Positions 1-10,662 of a DNA stretch of 64,000 nucleotides are shown piece by piece (the stretch's first letter is position 1; each line of letters opens with the position of its first letter). Source of the stretch: Vibrio sp. 10N (GTDB lineage Bacteria > Pseudomonadota > Gammaproteobacteria > Enterobacterales > Vibrionaceae). A program made the position numbers and the translations under genes. The notes under the pieces are model-generated. The model saw nothing but the letters and a program-made list of their open reading frames with translations, searched no databases and had not been told where the DNA came from. The stretch is from NCBI RefSeq assembly GCF_036245475.1, contig NZ_BTPM01000001.1, forward strand, positions 2,232,001 through 2,296,000, read 5' to 3'.

Positions 1-1
1 T

Positions 2-538
2 ACTATCTTCATGAACAAGATCCGTAAGCTTAAGACTTACCGTGATGCAGTACCTACACAGTCTATTCTGACTATCACTTCAAACGTGGTATACGGTAAG
101 AAGACTGGTACTACACCAGACGGTCGTAAAGCAGGTGCTCCATTCGCTCCAGGTGCAAACCCAATGCACGGTCGCGATGAGAAAGGTGCTGTAGCTTCTC
201 TTACTTCTGTAGGTAAACTACCGTTTGCTGACGCTAAAGATGGTATCTCTTACACCTTCTCTATCGTTCCAAACGCACTAGGTAAAGAAGAAGAGTCACA
301 ACGTTCTAACCTTGCTGGTCTAATGGATGGTTACTTCCACCACGAAACTGGCGTTGAAGGTGGTCAACACCTAAACGTGAACGTTCTTAACCGCGAAACT
401 CTAGAAGACGCAGTTAAGCACCCTGAGAAATACCCTCAGCTAACAATCCGTGTATCTGGTTACGCTGTACGCTTTAACTCTCTAACTGCAGAGCAACAAG
501 CGGACGTAATCGCACGTACGTTCACTGAATCTCTATAA
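2..538 (+). CDS. pflB: Formate acetyltransferase (pyruvate formate-lyase), 3' end only
   Basis: This is the C-terminal part, about 178 residues, of the glycyl-radical enzyme that cleaves pyruvate with CoA to acetyl-CoA and formate in anaerobic cytoplasm. The frame is open from the window edge, so the true start lies outside. The glycyl-radical loop is visible near the end as RVSGYAVRF, in which the glycine carries the radical. The upstream [19 protein letters not shown] segment is also typical of PFL. The activating enzyme gene pflA lies 3.4 kb downstream on the same strand, separated by two unrelated genes. Codon use is strongly biased, as expected for an abundant enzyme. Confidence 0.97.
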   Translation, partial: TIFMNKIRKLKTYRDAVPTQSILTITSNVVYGKKTGTTPDGRKAGAPFAPGANPMHGRDEKGAVASLTSVGKLPFADAKDGISYTFSIVPNALGKEEESQRSNLAGLMDGYFHHETGVEGGQHLNVNVLNRETLEDAVKHPEKYPQLTIRVSGYAVRFNSLTAEQQADVIARTFTESL

Positions 539-559
539 TCTTCGATTATACTGATTGAG

Positions 560-590
560 ATAAAAACCTCGCTTCGGCGGGGTTTTTTTA
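560..590 (+). terminator. Rho-independent terminator of pflB
   Basis: A GC-rich hairpin (aacctcgc, loop ttcg, gcggggtt) is followed by a run of seven T, about 25 bases after the pflB stop. Confidence 0.9.
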
Positions 591-764
591 TACCTGCCAT
601 ATCTCATTTACAACTGTTCTCACCTGCTAAGAATTAGTTACAAATAATCGATTTTGCTCAACCTTTATGGCTCACGGATCACTGACGTCATATTTGCAAA
701 CGTGTCACACTCACTTTACATAACTACATCTCTACTAGCCGTATTTGAAGAGAGTCGACACATC

Positions 765-1745
765 ATGAAAATCTTACTCGCTTTGCCTATGCTTCTCGCC
801 AGCAGCTGTGTGCTAGCTTCTGAGCGCTCTACCCTTTCCTTTTCTCTCGACAACGACGGAATTTGGGGTACCGACGAGGACTACACCAACGGGATCTTCC
901 TTTCGTACACCAGCGGTGCCATTACGCCTTGGGCGATTTTTAGGCCATTGAGTCTCTCCTACTGGGGAGCGTCTTCGCTTGATAAGGTTGAGTTCCAACT
1001 TGGCCACAAGATGTGGACACCTTCCGATATTGAAGCCGATGTCCCAATCGCGGGCGACCGCCCTTACGCGGGCTATTTTCATGGTGAGTTAAATTACATT
1101 AGCTTGCACCCGCAGCAGGCCCAGCGATTTAACGTAACGTTGGGCAGTACTGGCGAAGGTTCATTTGCAGATAGAGCTCAACAGTTAGTCCACTCCCTTG
1201 TTGGCTCGAAAGAGCCGAAAGGTTGGGCGTATCAAATTGAAGATAGAGTCGTTGGCAGTGTTGGTTATCTAACACACCTAAACTTAAAGCGAGAGCCCTT
1301 GTCCGGAAATACCGGCTGGGAAATCTCTAATGTCACAGAAGCTAACTTAGGCAATTTTAGAAGCGATGTTTCAACCGGGATGATGCTTCGATTTGGGTCA
1401 GACTTAGGTGGCAACTTCGGGGCGGCCAACATCGGAACTGAAAATCCATTTAAAGCCGGTATGATTGGCGCGTCAAATCAGGGCTGGTTTACCTATTTCG
1501 GTGTGAAAGCCCGTTATCGATTTAACGATATTACCATCGAGGGCGAGCGCCCTGGAATACCAGAGCCAAGTGATGCTTATGATGTAACACTACAACCGAT
1601 TCAAGGTGAAGCCGTTTTAGGTGCGACATGGTACAACACCTACGTAGGTGTCAACGTCTTTGCCGGGACGAAGTCGGCAGAATACAAAGAGGCATCGAAA
1701 TCGATATACGGTAATGGTGGTATCTCACTGTTTGCCTTCTTTTAA
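765..1745 (+). CDS. LpxR-like outer-membrane lipid A deacylase family protein (DUF2219)
   Basis: The protein has 326 residues and a signal peptide (MKILLALPMLLASSCVLAS), which favours the ATG at 765 with AGAG upstream over the upstream in-frame start at 654. The mature N-terminus has an Asn-Asp pair in SLDNDGIWGTDEDYTNG, and GDRPYAG follows near residue 98. Both are hallmarks of the LpxR/DUF2219 family, a 12-stranded outer-membrane barrel. In Salmonella and Helicobacter these proteins remove the 3'-acyloxyacyl group of lipid A. The protein ends in FAFF, and a terminal Phe suits BAM-dependent insertion. Deacylase activity is inferred from family only. It stands alone between pflB and a chemoreceptor gene, with its own terminator. 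Confidence 0.85.
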   Translation: MKILLALPMLLASSCVLASERSTLSFSLDNDGIWGTDEDYTNGIFLSYTSGAITPWAIFRPLSLSYWGASSLDKVEFQLGHKMWTPSDIEADVPIAGDRPYAGYFHGELNYISLHPQQAQRFNVTLGSTGEGSFADRAQQLVHSLVGSKEPKGWAYQIEDRVVGSVGYLTHLNLKREPLSGNTGWEISNVTEANLGNFRSDVSTGMMLRFGSDLGGNFGAANIGTENPFKAGMIGASNQGWFTYFGVKARYRFNDITIEGERPGIPEPSDAYDVTLQPIQGEAVLGATWYNTYVGVNVFAGTKSAEYKEASKSIYGNGGISLFAFF

Positions 1746-1750
1746 ATACA

Positions 1751-1783
1751 AAACAGGCACTCTTAAGTGCCTGTTTTGTATTC
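1751..1783 (+). terminator. Terminator after the LpxR-like gene, possibly bidirectional
   Basis: Perfect 11-bp arms (aaacaggcact / agtgcctgttt) enclose a 4-base loop, with T-rich sequence after and A-rich sequence before. It lies between convergent genes ending at 1745 and 1818, so it may serve both. Confidence 0.85.
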
Positions 1784-1817
1784 TGCTTGTTTATCTTGCG
1801 AAATCTAATAAGACAAC

Positions 1818-3698
1818 CTATGCAGTTTTAAACCTTTCACATTCTTGATAAAGCTCAGTTGATCGTTTATCAACACCATCGCTGGTTTGTTTTAAGCTCT
1901 GGCTACTTGTCTCCAGCTCCCCCATAGACTCATTGATTTGTGCCATGTTGCTTGCCATCGATTGCGAGGTCGTTGCTAATTCTTTCACTGAGGCAAAAAT
2001 CACTTCCGTCTGTGAGCTCGCTTCCTGCGCTTTGTTCATGATCTCTTCAAGCGCGGCTTTCGCCTGGTTGCCCTGCTCTCTTCCGGATTGCATCGATGAA
2101 TCGGATTGCGCAATAAACTGTATTACCTGCGTGCTCTCTTGCTTCATGGTATCTATGGTGCCAGATATCTCCTCCACAGCTTGAACCGTTCTAACGGCAA
2201 GACTACGCACTTCATCGGCAACAACGGCAAAGCCACGACCTTGCTCCCCTGCTCTTGCTGCTTCTATCGCCGCATTCAACGCCAACAGGTTGGTTTGCTC
2301 TGCAATGCCGTTGATGATTTCCATCACGGAGTCAATCTTTTGCGACGCTTGTTCTAGCTGCTCAATATGGGTAGCTGCATCTTCGAGAATAGCGCCTACT
2401 TGCTCAAAGGAGGCGATCGTATCCACGATAATCTCACCACCAGCCTGCGCCGATTCAGCCGACGTTTTACTGATGCTTGCCACGTACTCTAGAGACCCTG
2501 AGATCTCTTGTGTCGTCACACTCACTTCTTCGGTTGCTGAGGCAAGCAGCTGCGTCTGCTCGATAACCTGGCTCTGATGCTGACGCAATTGATTAATGCC
2601 AGTGTCCAGCTCTCCCGAGTTATTAGACAACTGCTGACTGTTGACTTTAACACCATCAACCAAGGTACCTAGATTTTCACAGCTGACGTTAATCGCTTTC
2701 TTCAATTGATTAAACTCATCACGATTGTTGCTGCTGACTGGGAGTCGCGTCGATAGGTCCCCTTTCTCCACTTGCTTTAGTGCATTCAACGTCTGCTTTA
2801 AAGAGCGAGCTAAAGACACATTCAACGTTAGAAAGATGGCAGTGGTAAACAGCGCCAGTAGCGCACAGGCAATACCCACTGAAATCTGGGCCATGCTCGA
2901 AACCTGGTTTGCCTCTTGGTTTAGCATTTGTGCTTGTTGATTGAGCGCTAATGCCGCACTGTCGAATGCCGCTAACGTTGTAGCTTGCGCTTGATCGAGC
3001 TTAGTCTCAAGACCAACTAATGTGCCGGAGAGTTCGACAACTCGAGTAAAGCCAAGCTCTAAAGCTTTCACTTCTTTCTCGTACAACTCAAGCATGGCGT
3101 AGGTGTTTGAAGCATTAACAAACCCTGCTAATGCGCGTTTAAAACCTTTCTCATTCTGCTCATTTGGATCGATTAAATACTCTTGCAAACTCGTGACGAC
3201 CTTCTGAAAGTCCGATGTCAATGTCACCATACCTGTCTCTTTGATGGCAGCATCGATTTTGGCATTGTTTTGCTGAAGCTGTTCCAACAAGCCATCATTC
3301 ACCGAAAAACCTAACTCAGACTTTAAGGTTAACCAGGGGCTTAGGTTGAAGATAAACGACTCAAGCGAATTTGAAATCGTATCACTCTCGGCCATTAAAC
3401 CTGCGCTTTGTAAGACTGCTAAATCTTGCTCAGCACTCGATTCTAGCTCATCCATACTGTTTTCAAACGCGTCCATTCCTTCAACGGATAATGTCGTGCG
3501 GCGGTTAACCGTATCCATTAACAGTACTTGAGTAGAGGCAAGGTGAGCGCTCGCGCTATTCATGCCACTGCTGCTGGTAAACTTTTCATTTAAGCTGGCG
3601 AGTGAATTGAAGATAAACAGCACCAAAATGATGAACCCTGACCACAGAGTGAGCATCGAAAATAAGGTTTTTTGTTTTTGTGATAAAGCAACTTCCAT
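1818..3698 (-). CDS. Methyl-accepting chemotaxis protein
   Basis: This is a 626-residue chemoreceptor. A first membrane segment lies at about residues 12-32. A periplasmic domain of about 235 residues follows, helical by sequence and unidentified. A second membrane segment is at about 268-288, and a HAMP linker starts near 290. The cytoplasmic signalling coiled coil carries the conserved hairpin tip [20 protein letters not shown] near residues 465-490, where CheA and CheW dock. The start has a strong AAGGGG ribosome site 5 bases upstream. The ligand cannot be told from the sequence. No CheBR pentapeptide is evident at the C-terminus (ends CERFKTA). It is monocistronic and divergent from pflA. 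Confidence 0.95.
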   Translation of the reverse strand: MEVALSQKQKTLFSMLTLWSGFIILVLFIFNSLASLNEKFTSSSGMNSASAHLASTQVLLMDTVNRRTTLSVEGMDAFENSMDELESSAEQDLAVLQSAGLMAESDTISNSLESFIFNLSPWLTLKSELGFSVNDGLLEQLQQNNAKIDAAIKETGMVTLTSDFQKVVTSLQEYLIDPNEQNEKGFKRALAGFVNASNTYAMLELYEKEVKALELGFTRVVELSGTLVGLETKLDQAQATTLAAFDSAALALNQQAQMLNQEANQVSSMAQISVGIACALLALFTTAIFLTLNVSLARSLKQTLNALKQVEKGDLSTRLPVSSNNRDEFNQLKKAINVSCENLGTLVDGVKVNSQQLSNNSGELDTGINQLRQHQSQVIEQTQLLASATEEVSVTTQEISGSLEYVASISKTSAESAQAGGEIIVDTIASFEQVGAILEDAATHIEQLEQASQKIDSVMEIINGIAEQTNLLALNAAIEAARAGEQGRGFAVVADEVRSLAVRTVQAVEEISGTIDTMKQESTQVIQFIAQSDSSMQSGREQGNQAKAALEEIMNKAQEASSQTEVIFASVKELATTSQSMASNMAQINESMGELETSSQSLKQTSDGVDKRSTELYQECERFKTA

Positions 3699-3977
3699 GT
3701 ATACCCCTTATAGCGACAAGCGTGTTAGTCGTGCGACCAAAACAAACAGCGACAACCACAACCACAACCAATACCATTGGCCTAGACTAAGCAAACAAGC
3801 AATCCATGTACCACTTACTAATAATATAATTAACAACGCTATAACATTGTCGTTCCATGAGCAACAAAAGCCGTTTATTGATCGATACAGACTATGAATA
3901 GGAGCCCACTTTTCCTGTCGTAGGGTTTGGTTTTGTAATAAAATAGCGGGTAAAAATAAGTTAGTAGAGAAGAGCAT

Positions 3978-4718
3978 ATGTCAACAACAGGTCGCATTCA
4001 CTCATTCGAATCTTGCGGTACCGTCGATGGACCGGGAATTCGTTTTATTGTCTTTATGCAAGGCTGTCTTATGCGCTGCCAGTATTGCCACAACCGTGAT
4101 ACTTGGGATACGCATGACGGCAAAGAAATTACTGTCGATGAGCTAATTACAGAGGCGAAATCTTACCGCCACTTTATGAATGCATCAGGCGGCGGTGTGA
4201 CCTGCTCTGGCGGTGAAGCTATGCTTCAACCTGAGTTTGTACGTGACTTCTTTAAAGCCGCGCAAGCCGAAGGTATTCATACCTGTCTTGATACTAACGG
4301 TTATATCCGCAAACACACCGACGTCGTCGACGAGGTGCTCGAAGCCACTGACCTTGTGATGCTTGATCTAAAACATATGAAAGATGAAATTCACCAAGAT
4401 TTCATTGGCGTATCAAACCGCCGTGTATTGGACTTTGCTCGCTACCTTCACAAGATTGGCCAAAAGACTTGGATCCGTTATGTGGTTGTACCTGGCTACA
4501 CCGACGACCCTGAAGCGGCCCACATGCTAGGTGAGTTCATCAAAGACATGGACAACATCGAAAAAGTGGAGCTTTTGCCATACCACAAACTCGGTGCACA
4601 CAAGTGGGAAGCGCTTGGTTTTGACTACCCATTGGAAGGTGTCGAGCCACCGAAGAAAGAAGTGATGGATGAAATTCAAAGCATCCTGCTTCAGTACACA
4701 GATACCGTCAAATACTAA
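3978..4718 (+). CDS. pflA: Pyruvate formate-lyase activating enzyme (radical SAM)
   Basis: The 246-residue cytoplasmic radical-SAM enzyme installs the glycyl radical on PflB. The [4Fe-4S] motif CLMRCQYC gives Cys30, Cys34 and Cys37 in the CxxxCxxC spacing of the family. [14 protein letters not shown] is the SAM-binding glycine-rich segment. Length matches the usual 246 residues. The start at 3978 follows GAGAAGAG. It is separated from pflB by the LpxR-like and chemoreceptor genes, so it has its own promoter in the 280 bases upstream. I recall a similar arrangement in V. cholerae, so this spacing is probably lineage-typical. Confidence 0.98.
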   Translation: MSTTGRIHSFESCGTVDGPGIRFIVFMQGCLMRCQYCHNRDTWDTHDGKEITVDELITEAKSYRHFMNASGGGVTCSGGEAMLQPEFVRDFFKAAQAEGIHTCLDTNGYIRKHTDVVDEVLEATDLVMLDLKHMKDEIHQDFIGVSNRRVLDFARYLHKIGQKTWIRYVVVPGYTDDPEAAHMLGEFIKDMDNIEKVELLPYHKLGAHKWEALGFDYPLEGVEPPKKEVMDEIQSILLQYTDTVKY

Positions 4719-4765
4719 TCTGGACATAAACGCGCCACGCGTTTTCCCGCAAGGCTTTGACACGA

Positions 4766-4794
4766 AAAAAACGCGCTAGAAGGCGCGTTTTTTG
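4766..4794 (+). terminator. Terminator of pflA
   Basis: The hairpin aaaacgcgc / gcgcgtttt is followed by T-rich sequence (ttttttg), about 50 bases after the pflA stop. Confidence 0.85.
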
Positions 4795-4904
4795 TCATAA
4801 ATACGTGTTGAGATCATGTTATAACTCATACTGATACTGTTAATCTGTCGCTAGTTCCTATTCATAAGTAAACTTATTACAAAGTATTTAGTGAGGCTCT
4901 CAAC

Positions 4905-5405
4905 ATGGAAATGACAAATGCTCAACGTCTAATCCTATCGAATCAATACTACCTAATGGCGAAACTCACGCCAGAAAATGCCGCCAAGTATAAGCGCCTA
5001 CAAACCATCGTTGAACGTGGTTATGAACTGCAAATGCGCGAAATGAACAAAGAATTTGGCTGCTTAGTGGAAGACGAATGTCGTGAAGTAATCGACATTA
5101 TGGAAATGTATCATGCGATGCAGGAATCCAATAAAATGCTCTCTGATGAAGAGCGCAAAGATGTCGATCAGCGCCGTCTGCAGTTCTTGGGCTTCGATAT
5201 CGCGACCGAAGCGCAACTAGTGAACTATGTACGCTTCTTAGTAGACTCTGAAGGCCTGTATCCACAGTTTGAAAAAGGCGACCACCACTTCAACAGTCAT
5301 GTGCCTATGCTCGAAAAGTACCGTCGCATGCTGGTGACTTGGAGAAACTGCCCTCGTCAATACCATCTATCAAGCGCAGAATTCAGACAGATTTTCAACG
5401 CATAA
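4905..5405 (+). CDS. yfbU: YfbU family protein (UPF0304)
   Basis: The protein has 166 residues, against about 164 in E. coli. It shares the family's start ([18 protein letters not shown]) and the central DIMEMYHAM segment. It is cytoplasmic, highly charged and all-helical in appearance, with no signal peptide or membrane segment. The molecular role is not established. It is a single gene with its own terminator, and the start ATG follows GTGAGG at a good distance. Confidence 0.92.
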   Translation: MEMTNAQRLILSNQYYLMAKLTPENAAKYKRLQTIVERGYELQMREMNKEFGCLVEDECREVIDIMEMYHAMQESNKMLSDEERKDVDQRRLQFLGFDIATEAQLVNYVRFLVDSEGLYPQFEKGDHHFNSHVPMLEKYRRMLVTWRNCPRQYHLSSAEFRQIFNA

Positions 5406-5441
5406 GCGCAACTCGCTTCCATTCAACTCGATTTTCAAATC

Positions 5442-5474
5442 AATGCCCGCTGTTTTTAGCGGGCATTTTTTTGT
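5442..5474 (+). terminator. Terminator of yfbU
   Basis: Perfect 10-bp arms (aatgcccgct / agcgggcatt) with a 6-base loop are followed by T7. Confidence 0.92.
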
Positions 5475-5681
5475 GCGTTTTTTTCTCATTACACGGTCAT
5501 CTCCCATAGTTGGGACGTACGTACTATTAGGCGCGATTAATCCTGCAATCGCAGAGGGACTTTGTAAATAAATGCATAATTGTTAAGCATAAATCCGAAA
5601 ACCCTACTAGTCTTTAAATTGACATGGAGTCGCATTGTATATGTGTTGACAGTCAGCTTTGCAGGTTAAGGGGAATCAGCT

Positions 5682-7616
5682 ATGAGTATTTTCGATCATT
5701 ATCAAACGCGTTATGAAGCCGCAAAAGATGAAGAGTTATCAATTCAGGAATTCTTAGCTCTATGTAAAGACGACAAAAGTGCTTACGCCAACGCTGCCGA
5801 ACGTCTTCTACTCGCTATCGGCGAGCCTGAAGTCATCGACACGGCGCAAGATCCACGCTTAAGTCGTATCTTCTCAAATCGTATTATCTCTCGTTACAAA
5901 ACCTTTGAAGACTTCTATGGCATGGAAGACGCCATCGAGCAAATTGTGTCGTACCTAAAACACGCCGCTCAAGGTCTCGAAGAACGCAAACAAATTCTTT
6001 ATTTACTCGGTCCTGTAGGTGGTGGTAAATCATCTCTTGCCGAGAAACTCAAAGCCCTAATGCAGAAAATGCCAATCTATGTGCTTTCTGCAAACGGCGA
6101 ACGTAGCCCGGTCAGTGACCATCCATTCTGTCTATTCGATGTCAATGAAGACGGTGATCTACTGAAAAGTGAATATGGCATTGAGAAGCGCTACTTGCGC
6201 TCCATCATGTCGCCATGGGCAGCAAAACGTCTGCATGAATTCGGCGGTGACATCACTAAATTCAAAGTCGTGAAGGTGCGTCCATCTATTCTAGACCAAG
6301 TAGCTATCGCTAAAACCGAGCCTGGTGATGAGAACAACCAAGATATCTCAGCATTGGTAGGTAAAGTCGATATTCGCCAATTAGAGCATTACTCTCAAGA
6401 CGATCCAGACGCCTACAGCTATTCGGGTGCACTTTGCCGTGCTAACCAAGGCTTGATGGAATTCGTGGAGATGTTCAAAGCACCTATTAAAGTGCTTCAC
6501 CCGCTCCTAACTGCAACTCAGGAAGGGAACTACAACGGTACTGAAGGTCTGTCCGCCCTACCGTTTGACGGCATGATCCTCGCTCACTCGAACGAATCTG
6601 AGTGGCAGACGTTCCGTAACAACAAAAACAATGAGGCATTCTTAGACCGTGTCTACATCGTAAAAGTACCTTACTGTCTACGCGTGTCTGAAGAAGTTAA
6701 GATCTATCAGAAACTGCTTGAAAACAGTGAGCTCTCTAAAGCGCCATGCTCACCAAGTACCCTTGAGCTGCTTGGTCAGTTCAGTGTCCTTTCTCGCTTG
6801 AAAGAGCCAGAAAACTCCTCACTGTTCTCGAAAATGCGCGTCTATGACGGTGAAACACTCAAAGATACCGACCCGAAAGCGAAGAGCTACCAAGAATACC
6901 GCGACTATGCCGGTGTTGATGAAGGTATGTCCGGTCTTTCTACCCGTTTCGCATTTAAGATCTTGTCTCGCGTATTCAACTTTGACCAAACCGAAGTTGC
7001 TGCAAACCCGGTTCATCTGTTCTACGTCATTGAACAGCAAATCGAGCGTGAGCAGTTCCCACAAGAAGTGGGTGAAAAATACCTTGAGTTCTTGAAAGGC
7101 TACCTAGTCCCTCGCTACGTTGAGTTCATTGGCAAAGAGATTCAGACCGCATATCTAGAGTCATACTCTGAGTACGGCCAAAATATCTTTGACCGCTATG
7201 TCACCTATGCTGACTTCTGGATTCAGGATCAAGAATATCGCGATCCAGAAACCGGCCAGTTGTTCGACCGCGCTTCACTTAACGAAGAGCTTGAGAAAAT
7301 CGAAAAAACAGCGGGCATCAGCAACCCGAAAGATTTCCGTAATGAGATCGTCAACTTCGTGCTTCGTGCACGTGCGAATAACAACGGCTCAAACCCAGTT
7401 TGGACCAGTTACGAGAAGCTTCGCACCGTTATCGAGAAGAAAATGTTCTCGAATACCGAAGAATTGCTTCCTGTTATTTCGTTTAACGCGAAGACGTCTT
7501 CTGAAGACCAGCGCAAGCACGATGATTTCGTCAATCGCATGATGGAAAAAGGCTACACCGAGAAGCAAGTCAGATTGCTGTCTGAGTGGTACTTGAGAGT
7601 TCGTAAATCCTCATAG
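5682..7616 (+). CDS. yeaG: PrkA-type serine protein kinase YeaG
   Basis: The 644-residue cytoplasmic protein has the PrkA architecture. The N-terminal AAA-type ATPase has a Walker A motif GPVGGGKSS near residues 110-118, and a C-terminal PrkA kinase-like domain follows. Length and start (SIFDHYQTRYEAAKDEELS) match E. coli YeaG, which is induced by RpoS under stationary-phase and nitrogen stress. It has a strong ribosome site (aaggggaat). It is the first gene of a three-gene operon with yeaH (77-base gap) and ycgB (11-base gap). The kinase substrate is unknown in this organism. Confidence 0.96.
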   Translation: MSIFDHYQTRYEAAKDEELSIQEFLALCKDDKSAYANAAERLLLAIGEPEVIDTAQDPRLSRIFSNRIISRYKTFEDFYGMEDAIEQIVSYLKHAAQGLEERKQILYLLGPVGGGKSSLAEKLKALMQKMPIYVLSANGERSPVSDHPFCLFDVNEDGDLLKSEYGIEKRYLRSIMSPWAAKRLHEFGGDITKFKVVKVRPSILDQVAIAKTEPGDENNQDISALVGKVDIRQLEHYSQDDPDAYSYSGALCRANQGLMEFVEMFKAPIKVLHPLLTATQEGNYNGTEGLSALPFDGMILAHSNESEWQTFRNNKNNEAFLDRVYIVKVPYCLRVSEEVKIYQKLLENSELSKAPCSPSTLELLGQFSVLSRLKEPENSSLFSKMRVYDGETLKDTDPKAKSYQEYRDYAGVDEGMSGLSTRFAFKILSRVFNFDQTEVAANPVHLFYVIEQQIEREQFPQEVGEKYLEFLKGYLVPRYVEFIGKEIQTAYLESYSEYGQNIFDRYVTYADFWIQDQEYRDPETGQLFDRASLNEELEKIEKTAGISNPKDFRNEIVNFVLRARANNNGSNPVWTSYEKLRTVIEKKMFSNTEELLPVISFNAKTSSEDQRKHDDFVNRMMEKGYTEKQVRLLSEWYLRVRKSS

Positions 7617-7693
7617 ACCCACCTGACTGATTAGTTGCAGCCCCGAGCGTTCGCTCGGGTGCTGTATGGTGAGGGGAAGACAGGGAGTTACTC

Positions 7694-8965
7694 ATGGCAC
7701 AATTTATTGATAGACGCTTAAACGGCAAGAACAAAAGTGCCGTTAACCGACAGCGTTTTCTGCGCAGACATAAGCAGAAAATCAAAGAATCGGTGACCGA
7801 TGCCGTCAACCGCCGCTCGATCACGAATACCGAAACCGGTGAAGACGTTTCTATTCCAAGCAAAGACCTCAACGAGCCTATCTTTCACCAGGGTCAAGGA
7901 GGCGTAAAAGAGCGCGTCCACCCTGGTAACGACCAGTTCATCACTGGTGACAAGATTGAACGTCCACCAAAAGGCGGACAAGGTGGCGGTGCTGGTCAAG
8001 GTGAAGCCAGCCCCGACGGAGAGGGCGAGGACGATTTTGTATTTCAAATCTCGAAGGACGAGTATCTCGACATCTTGTTCGAAGATCTCGCTCTGCCTAA
8101 TCTAAAGAAAAACCAAATCAACAAAATCAAAGAGTGGAAAACCCATCGCGCCGGTTATCAAACCGCGGGCATGCCCTCTAACATTGCTATTGTGCGTTCA
8201 CTGCAACAATCACTGGCACGCCGAACGGCAATGACGGCAGGTAAGCGTAGGATGCTTGACGAGCTCACCAAGCAGCTCGATGAGATCCAAATTAGTGAAC
8301 CCGCTCAACCTATGGAAGAAAATCGTCTCAAACAGGAGATTGCCGAGCTGCGCAAGAAAATCGACAGTGTGCCGTTTATCGACACCTTCGACTTGCGATT
8401 TAAAAACTACGAAAAACGTCCAGTCCCATCCAGCCAAGCGGTGATGTTCTGCCTAATGGATGTATCTGGCTCTATGGATCAAGCCACAAAAGACATCGCC
8501 AAACGGTTTTATGTCTTGCTGTACTTGTTCCTAACACGAACCTATGAAAACGTCGAAGTGGTGTTTATTCGCCACCACACTCAAGCTAAAGAGGTGGACG
8601 AGCATGAGTTTTTCTATTCTCAAGAAACCGGTGGCACCATAGTTTCCAGTGCATTAAAGCTAATGAAGGAAATCGTGGAAGACCGCTACCCAACGGGAGA
8701 ATGGAACATTTATGCCGCGCAAGCTTCTGATGGCGATAACTGGGCCGACGATTCACCGCGCTGTCGTGACCTATTGGTCAACAAGCTGCTGCCAGCTTGT
8801 CAGTACTATTCATACATCGAGATCACTCGTCGAACTCACCAGACGTTATGGCATGAGTACGAGAAACTCGAGAATGATTTTGACAACTTCGCGATGAAGA
8901 ATATCCGTTCGGTTGATGACATATTCCCTGTGTTTAGGGAGTTGTTTCATAAAGAGACAGCATAG
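7694..8965 (+). CDS. yeaH: YeaH/YhbH family protein (UPF0229, VWA-like)
   Basis: The 423-residue protein is the partner of the YeaG kinase. A basic N-terminus ([20 protein letters not shown]) is followed by a Gly-rich linker near residues 95-110. The C-terminal half holds a von Willebrand A-like metal site, MDVSGSMD, near residue 256. The family regularly sits between yeaG and ycgB/spoVR genes, which suggests a shared stress pathway, but its biochemical role is not settled. The start follows CAGGGAG. It is co-transcribed with its neighbours, judging from spacing and absence of a terminator. Confidence 0.95.
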   Translation: MAQFIDRRLNGKNKSAVNRQRFLRRHKQKIKESVTDAVNRRSITNTETGEDVSIPSKDLNEPIFHQGQGGVKERVHPGNDQFITGDKIERPPKGGQGGGAGQGEASPDGEGEDDFVFQISKDEYLDILFEDLALPNLKKNQINKIKEWKTHRAGYQTAGMPSNIAIVRSLQQSLARRTAMTAGKRRMLDELTKQLDEIQISEPAQPMEENRLKQEIAELRKKIDSVPFIDTFDLRFKNYEKRPVPSSQAVMFCLMDVSGSMDQATKDIAKRFYVLLYLFLTRTYENVEVVFIRHHTQAKEVDEHEFFYSQETGGTIVSSALKLMKEIVEDRYPTGEWNIYAAQASDGDNWADDSPRCRDLLVNKLLPACQYYSYIEITRRTHQTLWHEYEKLENDFDNFAMKNIRSVDDIFPVFRELFHKETA

Positions 8966-8976
8966 GGAGACGTGCT

Positions 8977-10509
8977 ATGACCACAGAGACTAAGACAAAA
9001 TCTAAGGTGTTGCCTGACGGCCCAGATTGGACCTTTGATATGCTCGAGCGCTACCACGTTGAGATAAAACGCGTGGCTAAGCATTACCGTTTGGACACCT
9101 ATCCAAACCAAATCGAGGTCATCACCTCAGAACAGATGATGGATGCCTATTCGAGTATAGGCATGCCTATTAACTACAACCATTGGTCGTTTGGTAAGAA
9201 GTTTATTCAAACCGAACAAGGCTATAAACACGGCCAGATGGGTCTGGCGTACGAGATAGTGATTAACTCAGATCCTTGTATTGCCTATCTAATGGAAGAG
9301 AACTCGGTCACGATGCAAGCACTGGTAATGGCGCATGCTTGCTATGGCCACAACTCATTCTTTAAAGGTAATTACCTGTTCCAAACCTGGACTGATGCCA
9401 GCTCTATCATTGACTACCTGTTGTTCGCTAAGAAATACATTGCTGACTGTGAACAAAAATACGGTGTGGAAGAGGTCGAGCAAATCCTCGACTCCTGCCA
9501 CGCTCTAATGAACTATGGCGTTGATCGTTATAAGCGACCGGAGAAGATCTCGATCGCCGAAGAGAAAGCACGCCAAGAAGAGCGCGAGTCCTACTTACAA
9601 TCACAGGTCAATGAACTTTGGAAAACAGTACCAAAAAACCGAGCTAAAGAAGAGCAGCAAAAAGTACGCTTCCCGACCGAACCTCAGGAGAATATTCTTT
9701 ATTTCATTGAGAAAAACGCGCCGCTATTGGAGCCTTGGCAACGAGAAATCGTACGCATTGTGCGTAAGATAAGCCAATACTTCTATCCTCAGAAACAGAC
9801 CCAAGTCATGAACGAAGGCTGGGCCACGTTTTGGCACTATACCATCTTGAATCATCTTTACGATGAAGGTCTGGTGTCGGATAAATTTATCCTTGAGTTC
9901 CTGCACAGTCACACCAGTGTGGTGGCTCAACCCGCCTACAATAGTCCGTACTTTAGCGGTATTAACCCTTATGCGCTTGGCTTTGCCATGTTCCAAGACA
10001 TTAAGCGTATTTGTGAAGATCCTACAGACGAAGATAAGGAGTGGTTCCCAGAGCTTGCGGGTAGCGACTGGTTAGAAGCGGTGCATTTTGCCATGCACAA
10101 CTTCAAAGACGAGAGCTTTATTAGTCAGTACCTGTCACCTCGTTTAATGCGTGAGTTTAAGTTCTTCTCGATACTCGATGATGATCGTAAAAACTTCGTT
10201 GAAGTGTCTGCGATTCATGATGAAATGGGCTATCGACAAATTCGAGAAAAACTCGCTGCGCAGTATAACTTAAGCAACTTAGAGCCGAACATCCAAGTTT
10301 ACAATGTTGATGTTCGAGGCGACCGTTCTCTCACTTTACAACACGTTCCACACAACCGCATACCTCTCGACAAGGGGCACGAAGAGGTGTTGAAACATTT
10401 ATACCGTTTGTGGGGCTTTGATGTGATTTTGGAAGAAGTGAAAGATTCAGGCCGACGAGAAATACTGGGGACATGCCCAAAACGGGAGCCGTATAACGCC
10501 AGTATTTAA
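8977..10509 (+). CDS. ycgB: SpoVR family protein YcgB
   Basis: The 510-residue cytoplasmic protein of the SpoVR family begins just 11 bases after yeaH, behind a TAGGGAG ribosome site. Family features are visible: ALVMAHACYGHNSFFKGNY near residue 112, QVMNEGWATFWHYTILNHLY near residue 275, and a C-terminal segment rich in charged residues. In E. coli ycgB is unlinked to yeaGH but also RpoS-dependent. Here the three genes form one operon, supporting a common function. No catalytic activity is established. Confidence 0.95.
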   Translation: MTTETKTKSKVLPDGPDWTFDMLERYHVEIKRVAKHYRLDTYPNQIEVITSEQMMDAYSSIGMPINYNHWSFGKKFIQTEQGYKHGQMGLAYEIVINSDPCIAYLMEENSVTMQALVMAHACYGHNSFFKGNYLFQTWTDASSIIDYLLFAKKYIADCEQKYGVEEVEQILDSCHALMNYGVDRYKRPEKISIAEEKARQEERESYLQSQVNELWKTVPKNRAKEEQQKVRFPTEPQENILYFIEKNAPLLEPWQREIVRIVRKISQYFYPQKQTQVMNEGWATFWHYTILNHLYDEGLVSDKFILEFLHSHTSVVAQPAYNSPYFSGINPYALGFAMFQDIKRICEDPTDEDKEWFPELAGSDWLEAVHFAMHNFKDESFISQYLSPRLMREFKFFSILDDDRKNFVEVSAIHDEMGYRQIREKLAAQYNLSNLEPNIQVYNVDVRGDRSLTLQHVPHNRIPLDKGHEEVLKHLYRLWGFDVILEEVKDSGRREILGTCPKREPYNASI

Positions 10510-10553
10510 CGAATCAGGTAACCCCTTATTCCCCTTAGGACGTGACCTGAGCC

Positions 10554-10592
10554 TAAGCGGATTACTGCTTTGCAGTAATCCGCTTAATTTTT
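10554..10592 (+). terminator. Terminator of the yeaG-yeaH-ycgB operon
   Basis: Perfect 15-bp arms (taagcggattactgc / gcagtaatccgctta) around a 3-base loop are followed by attttttt. Confidence 0.95.
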
Positions 10593-10662
10593 TCGGCCTG
10601 AACTTTAGTATACGTGATATAAAGGCGAAGGTAACAACAAGGTTCACTCATTTACGATTCGT

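Noticed and set aside
654..764. Upstream in-frame start for the LpxR-like protein
   Set aside because: It would place 37 extra residues before a clear signal peptide and lacks a ribosome site.
3840..3900. FNR-like site upstream of pflA (ttgatcgata)
   Set aside because: The second half site ATCAA is missing, so it does not meet the TTGAT-N4-ATCAA pattern.
5510..5681. Sigma-type promoter for yeaG (ttgaca near 5618)
   Set aside because: A TTGACA is present, but no acceptable -10 box lies at 16-18 bases, and yeaG is expected to be RpoS-dependent, so no promoter is claimed.
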